From assembly GCA_949126835.1 (NCBI GenBank), contig OX421498.1, positions 34,494,799-34,558,798 on the forward strand: a stretch of DNA of 64,000 nucleotides, written 5' to 3'. Origin of the DNA: Anisus vortex. Lineage: Eukaryota > Mollusca > Gastropoda > Planorbidae. The position numbers and the translations under genes were made by a program. Each line of letters starts with the position of its first letter. The stretch's first letter is position 1. The notes beneath the pieces were generated by a model, which worked only from the letters and a program-made list of their open reading frames with translations, made no database searches and had not been told where the DNA came from. This document shows, in pieces, positions 59,632-64,000 of the stretch.

Positions 59632-60508
59632 CGTATAGTTTTTTGAGAGCCGTAGCTCGGGGGGTGGGGTAACTCAGACCTCCTACACAGTTGTGAAAAA
59701 TCTAATCGCACAAGGCGGAGAAGATCTACACATTGTGTGAGGAAGCCAGAGTGATCGAACCTAGCCAAATGGTTGAATTTTAATCATAGCCACTTGTATC
59801 ATAGAGCGAAATAGATACGGAGTAATCATACAGACTGTGTAGTTATTGTAATGCTTGAAAATATACTTATAAATTCTTTGGTCATTTCATATTTATATAA
59901 TTTTCATATACTTTTTACAGTTTGATCATTTCAAAGTTATAAATTGTAGGGCTTTTTTTATTAAAGTAAAAAAAAAACACAAAAACATTAGAAATATGAG
60001 CTCAAATGAAACGGGTTAATTATCTCCCTTAAATTAATAAATGTTTCCATATTATTTGATTCAATAATGATGCTAACAAGTTCTGTTTTGTAATATAACA
60101 AATATTACTGATTAATTTTTATTTCTTTATATACATTCAACATTATGGTATTCATAACAAGATTTAATTATTAGAGGATTAATATAATTTACTTAGACAA
60201 ACTACTAGCAACACACCAGGCAAACGATTCACATTAATTTAGTTTTTTTAAAGCCTCTTCTTTGGTACATTTTTTGATCTATTAAATCTTACATTATGTT
60301 TCCTTTTCAGTTGCTATAAAGAAAATAAATAAGCACACAAAAAATGTAGTCGGCCTAAAAACAATTGCGGAAACTATATTGACCCTTTAACTTCCAGGGG
60401 GGGGGGGGAGTGGACACTAAAAAAGAGTTTGGGGGGGTGCGGTAAGCGGAATTTTTTTTTTTAAAGGGGGCGGTGAGCCGAAAAAGGTTGAGAACCTATG
60501 GTTTAAAC

Positions 60509-62134
60509 GGTGCTTTACGTGTTGATCAACAGCACTGTTTGTTTGACATCATTAATCCATGAGGGGATTCTGATGCCATTAATTCCCGATTCGACCAGAC
60601 CAACACAAAGACATGGTGACCTAATCAAATTCTGTTTATACATGGAACTTGTACAGTTGATGTTTGGTTTTTTCTTGTGTTTTTTTTTAATGTTTACAAA
60701 TCTTATTTGTTTTCATCGTGTCAATTTGAGTTAAATCTGTTGTGAGTTTGTTTTCAATTAGGTAAACATTGGAAGAAACAGCATCTGGGTAATTGAGAAG
60801 TTTTCGTTCCATTATCCGAAGCACCATTAATTAGCTTAATTGTAGTATGTTGGTTTAGTTTTATGGTGAGATCTAGATTATACGTGTTCATGTTAAAGCA
60901 AGGTTTCAAATCGCTTTTCTTATCTTCGGCTAATCAGAACACAACGGATGAAAATAAAAGAATATATTGTTATGTCCGTTGTCTAGGGTGCTATGTAATA
61001 CTGTTTCTAATTAGGCCTTGTAGTACTTTAGAATTCAAATTCAGCGCCTTCAGTTTAAAAAAAAATAAATAACACAAATTAAATTATAGAAAGACTGTTA
61101 CTATTCATGATGAATCTTATTTGCTCTTTCAAAAAAGGCTGTCGACAACTGACAAAAACATTTTTCATTCCCGATCCAGCAGAATCCAGTCCGATCCAGT
61201 CGGGCAGGTCATGACTTTTTGCCAATGGGACAATTATCGAGGGTTAAAAACTCAATGAAATGACCCGGGGACAAGAAAAAGATAGACCACTGGGTTATAT
61301 AATATAATGATATTAAAAAAAAAAAAAACTTTTAGGCTATGCAAGAGTAAACTGAAAGTACTCATTAGTATCATTGCAACTATCTTCTGTAGAAATAAAG
61401 CGTAAGTAAAAGATAAGATAAATTAAAAATTGAGTTTCTGAAGTATAATATAATCATATGATGCGAACAATAATGAGTAGCTAATGAGTTGATCTGAACG
61501 TCTGCTTAGTGTGTTTCTGAACACATTTCAGCTGAACTCATGGAGGGCTGGCTACTGACGACAAGACTCCTTTTTGGAATATTTGTTTTTTTCAAACACA
61601 TCCATTAAAGTGTAATAATATATGTGTAATTGAGGGAATGACGTGGGGAAGGGGGAACCAGACGTGTGTCTGTGTTGTTGTTCTTATCTTCTCTTTTCTC
61701 TGGTATACTTGCACTAACTGCTCGTATTGATTCCCAGCTTGATTCCCAGCTATACAGGGTTCAGAGGTCACCGCTCAGCTGTACATTATATAAGAGAAAT
61801 GAACATTGGCTGACGTTTATTGATCTCACCCCCCACACACACACACACAAAGAATCAAAAGCGGAGACCTGAGGATGGGCGTCCCGCCAGCGGAGACCAG
61901 AGGGTGGGTGTGCCGCCCATCCTGCCCCCATTTCATTATACTATTTGCCATTTTTTAAAAATAAATATTTGTTGTCTTACCCTTGGGGCTGTTCCATGCG
62001 AATGCCGGTTGACGATTTCTAATCAATATTTCGATGCTGATGTCAAATTTTCGGGAGAAAAAAAAGGTATAATTGTCATTATAGATTACCAGCATAATTT
62101 TGTGTTATCACTGCTAACACATTCTAGCATTATA
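60509..62134. other. AT-rich sequence, nothing recognised
   Basis: A two-copy repeat of about 30 bp (CGGAGACCTGAGGATGGG and CGGAGACCAGAGGGTGGG) lies at 61861-61920. No exon or RNA gene is seen. The intervals 55693-56575, 57135-57686 and 62847-63204 are similar apart from CT and GATA patches. Confidence 0.4.
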
Positions 62135-62138
62135 TTAA

Positions 62139-62211
62139 CCCTTACAGTCCCGGGCGCGTATATAGCGGAACTGAAGGCAGTATAGATAGAAGTAGGTCGG
62201 TACGGGAAGGG
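62139..62211. mobile_element. 73-bp TTAA-flanked mini-element (piggyBac-like), copy 3
   Basis: It is flanked by TTAA at 62135-62138 and 62212-62215, starts CCCTTACAGTCCCGGG and ends GGTACGGGAAGGG. The length equals the other two copies. A minus-strand SINE begins about 65 bp downstream. Confidence 0.75.
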
Positions 62212-62275
62212 TTAATGTAAGACTTAGGACTAAGCTTGCCAGTATTCGTTTGGGTAAAGATAAATAAAGAAAAAA

Positions 62276-62500
62276 AGTAAAGTACCCGTCGGACCAAAAC
62301 TGAACATAGTGCCGGTGAAGCAGCGTTCACCAGTTTCAGTGGCCACGGCATACTAGGGAATGAGTGGCTAGCACAATGCCAGGCCGTATTTCCTTTACCG
62401 CAACTAATGTAAGGTAACCATCAGCGCTGGGGAGCACTCAGGGACACCCTCGAGTCCAGGGAAAAAATATAGCCTTCACCAGGATTCGTACCCTGTAAAG
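62276..62500 (-). mobile_element. SINE family A
   Basis: Plus-strand AGCAGCGTTCACCAGTTTCA, GTGGCCACGGCATACTAGGG, AGGGACACCCTCGAGTCC and CTTCACCAGGATTCGTACCC follow the family in reverse. Confidence 0.82.
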
Positions 62501-62678
62501 CTAAGTGCACATTCCAAAAAATGTTGTAGACTACTGGGGTGTTTGAACAACGCTTCATTACAGAAGGAAGTAGCCGAGACGAAGATTATGGCTTTGAAAA
62601 TTGGTTAAGGCCCAGTGTGTTCTTGTATCTACCAGGACTCTGTTTAAGGAGCCTGATTTAATTTGAGAAAATGTAAAA

Positions 62679-62744
62679 GCGACTTGGCATTGTGGTGGCC
62701 ACCTAATCCCCTTGTGTGTCGTTGCATAGGAAACCGTTGAAGGC
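62679..62744 (+). mobile_element. SINE family A body fragment
   Basis: GCGACTTGGCATTGTGGTGG, CCACCTAATCCCCTTGTG and AAACCGTTGAAGGC match the 3' half of the family. The palindromic element follows at 62754. Confidence 0.55.
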
Positions 62745-62753
62745 TTTTTCATT

Positions 62754-62846
62754 CCCAACGGGCACACCACGTCAAATCCACGGGGACAATAACGTGGAAA
62801 CCACGTTATTTTCCCCCTGGCGATACGACGTGGTGTGCCCGCTGGG
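62754..62846. mobile_element. Palindromic MITE-like element (CCCAACGGGCACACCACGTC)
   Basis: The element is nearly one long palindrome. It starts CCCAACGGGCACACCACGTC, has a centre ATAACGTGGAAACCACGTTA, and ends GACGTGGTGTGCCCGCTGGG. A diverged relative is at 15348-15436. It follows a SINE fragment directly. No target duplication is clear. Confidence 0.65.
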
Positions 62847-63204
62847 TTAGTTCAATGGCCCAACACTATCTTATAGGGTTACTTTACTTTTAGTTTCCGG
62901 TCATTTCTGTTAAGTAACCGGGTTAGAGATTTATAAAAGGATAGATAGAAAGTAAGAAATTGGTAAAGAGAAATATATTCACAGATCAATAATTTGAAGA
63001 AAAAAAAGAAAATTAATATTTAAAATAGTAAATGGACGGATAGATACTTAGATGGATCAATAGATCAAGACAAAGACAGAGACAGACAGTCAGACAGACA
63101 GATAGATACATAGATTATATACATCCTTCTTTATATATAATAGAATGTGTTTGCCTATTGCTATTCCTATTGGTTAATGACCTTATTGCACTTTTTGATT
63201 AATA

Positions 63205-63470
63205 ATGATAATAATAATGACATTTGTATAGCGCTGCCAACAAACATAATGTAAGCTCAGAGCGCATTTAACATACAACTAAGAACACGGATATAAACTA
63301 TAGGCCATGAGATACAAAACTAAATGATGATTTGAAAAATTTACAAACATAGAACAAATCAAACAACTAAAACAAAATAACCGACCTAACATATAGGTAA
63401 GACAGTAGGGCTCTAAAGCTTGTTATCTAAGATAAATAATGAAAAAATTCCAAATAGGCTCTCTGTAGTA
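63205..63470 (-). mobile_element. LINE 3' end (family 2), minus strand
   Basis: Plus-strand GACATTTGTATAGCGCTGCC, AACATAATGTAAGCTCAGAG and GACCTAACATATAGGTAAGA are the reverse complement of the 14240-14450 tail. The AAT-repeat terminus lies at 63205-63220. Confidence 0.8.
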
Positions 63471-63744
63471 GATCGGCTAAAATACTCCGACTGTCATGTG
63501 AACGATTTGGGTTCAAGTTCTCAGAGGATAGTTTTTTTTTAATGTAAAAAAACAATAATTTTTTTCATAATTATGACTTTTTTTTATATTGTTAAGATTT
63601 TTCTGTATTTATTTCAATAAGCAAAATATTAAAAATTATATTGTTATTTTCGTTATTATTTTCTGATCATAAGACTTGACTAGACCAATAAAAAATTGGT
63701 AAAAAAAAATTCTGTAATCATGGTTAGAATGGTAATATAGCTAG

Positions 63745-63745
63745 A

Positions 63746-63793
<48 letters not shown>
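63745..63793. repeat. (GATA)n microsatellite
   Basis: About twelve GATA units; related imperfect GATA/GACA motifs also occur at 63040-63115. Confidence 0.93.
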
Positions 63794-64000
63794 AAAGAGA
63801 GATAGATAGAAAGGAAGATTGAGAGACAGACATTCAGAAAGAAAGACATATGTGTATAAATGTATGATATGGTGAGAAAATGATAACACAAGACTAACAT
63901 CTCTTAATATAGCCTACAGAGAAGTAAAGAATGATATAAGACTGGATAGATATTTTGGCAATAACACCAAGAATAACAAAAACCTCTTTGTGAGACAACT

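Larger units (their letters stand above)
58171..59798 (-). mobile_element. Poly(A)-tailed retroposed insert nested in a hAT-like element
   Basis: hAT-family body sequence shared with the copies near 12.2-12.4 kb and 29.8 kb stops near 58138 and resumes near 59799. The intervening DNA ends on the minus strand in AATAAA and a 17-nt poly(A), the signature of reverse-transcribed mRNA. It holds the 212-codon ORF, an 800-nt 3' region and a plus-strand SINE tail fragment (58228-58340). I could not find a clear target-site duplication, and some hAT body sequence is missing at the junction, so the edges are approximate. Confidence 0.5.
57687..60500. mobile_element. hAT-like non-autonomous element with CATAGGTTCTCAAC termini
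   Basis: The left end reads CATAGGTTCTCAAC and the right end GTTGAGAACCTATG, a 14-bp perfect inverted terminal repeat. The flanks CTTAAAAC (57679-57686) and GTTTAAAC (60501-60508) match at 6 of 8 positions and fit an 8-bp hAT target duplication. Both ends carry G/C-rich runs. The interior shares sequence with 11716-12763 and 29470-30207, including a tRNA-like SINE head at 57994-58066. No transposase is seen. The element contains the poly(A)-tailed insert and its 212-codon ORF. Confidence 0.7.

Overview
The window looks like nuclear DNA from an animal with a large, AT-rich, repeat-laden genome. A mollusc, probably a heterobranch gastropod, fits best. The clues are many copies of a tRNA-headed SINE, decayed non-LTR retrotransposon tails, abundant hAT-type elements and long minisatellites. 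The taxon is an inference; nothing here proves it. No operon, CRISPR array, phage or bacterial-type gene cluster is present, and no complete host gene can be read.

The only convincing host coding signal is a minus-strand exon at 7190-7314 that encodes the first transmembrane segment of a voltage-gated proton channel (Hv1/HVCN1-like), with consensus splice sites. A second minus-strand exon candidate at 36202-36323 also has good splice sites, and its 3' phase fits the Hv1-like exon. If both belong to one gene, most of the left half of the window is intron. A third coding signal is an unrecognised 212-codon ORF at 58993-59631 (minus). It lies in a poly(A)-tailed insert nested inside a hAT-like element at 57687-60500.

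Layout. 1-3.8 kb: old hAT-related DNA and unique AT-rich sequence. 3.8-6.5 kb: a 17-bp minisatellite of about 157 units. 7-17.5 kb: the Hv1-like exon, SINEs, hAT elements, LINE fragments and a two-copy unknown repeat. 17.7-20.3 kb: a very homogeneous 25-bp satellite of about 106 units. 20.4-36 kb: SINEs, LINE remnants, a 73-bp TTAA-flanked mini-element, a 40-bp minisatellite, a hAT mosaic with a decayed transposase, and four or five short hAT MITEs with target duplications. 36.5-38.3 kb: a GA-rich minisatellite. 38-48 kb: inverted repeats, GACA/GACGGATA, 17-bp, TG, TA and CACTAGA arrays. 48-57 kb: hAT MITE, SINEs, a Harbinger relic, a 40-bp array, a perfect 39-bp inverted repeat and LINE tails. 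57.7-60.5 kb: the hAT element carrying the ORF. 60.5-64 kb: a third mini-element, SINEs, a palindromic element, a LINE tail and a GATA array.

The most useful observations are the Hv1-like exon, in which glutamate replaces the selectivity-filter aspartate; three exact 73-bp TTAA-flanked elements; a SINE whose tail matches a resident LINE tail; a hAT family that amplified a captured SINE head; and recent segmental duplications inside both large satellites. No wholly new biological system could be demonstrated.
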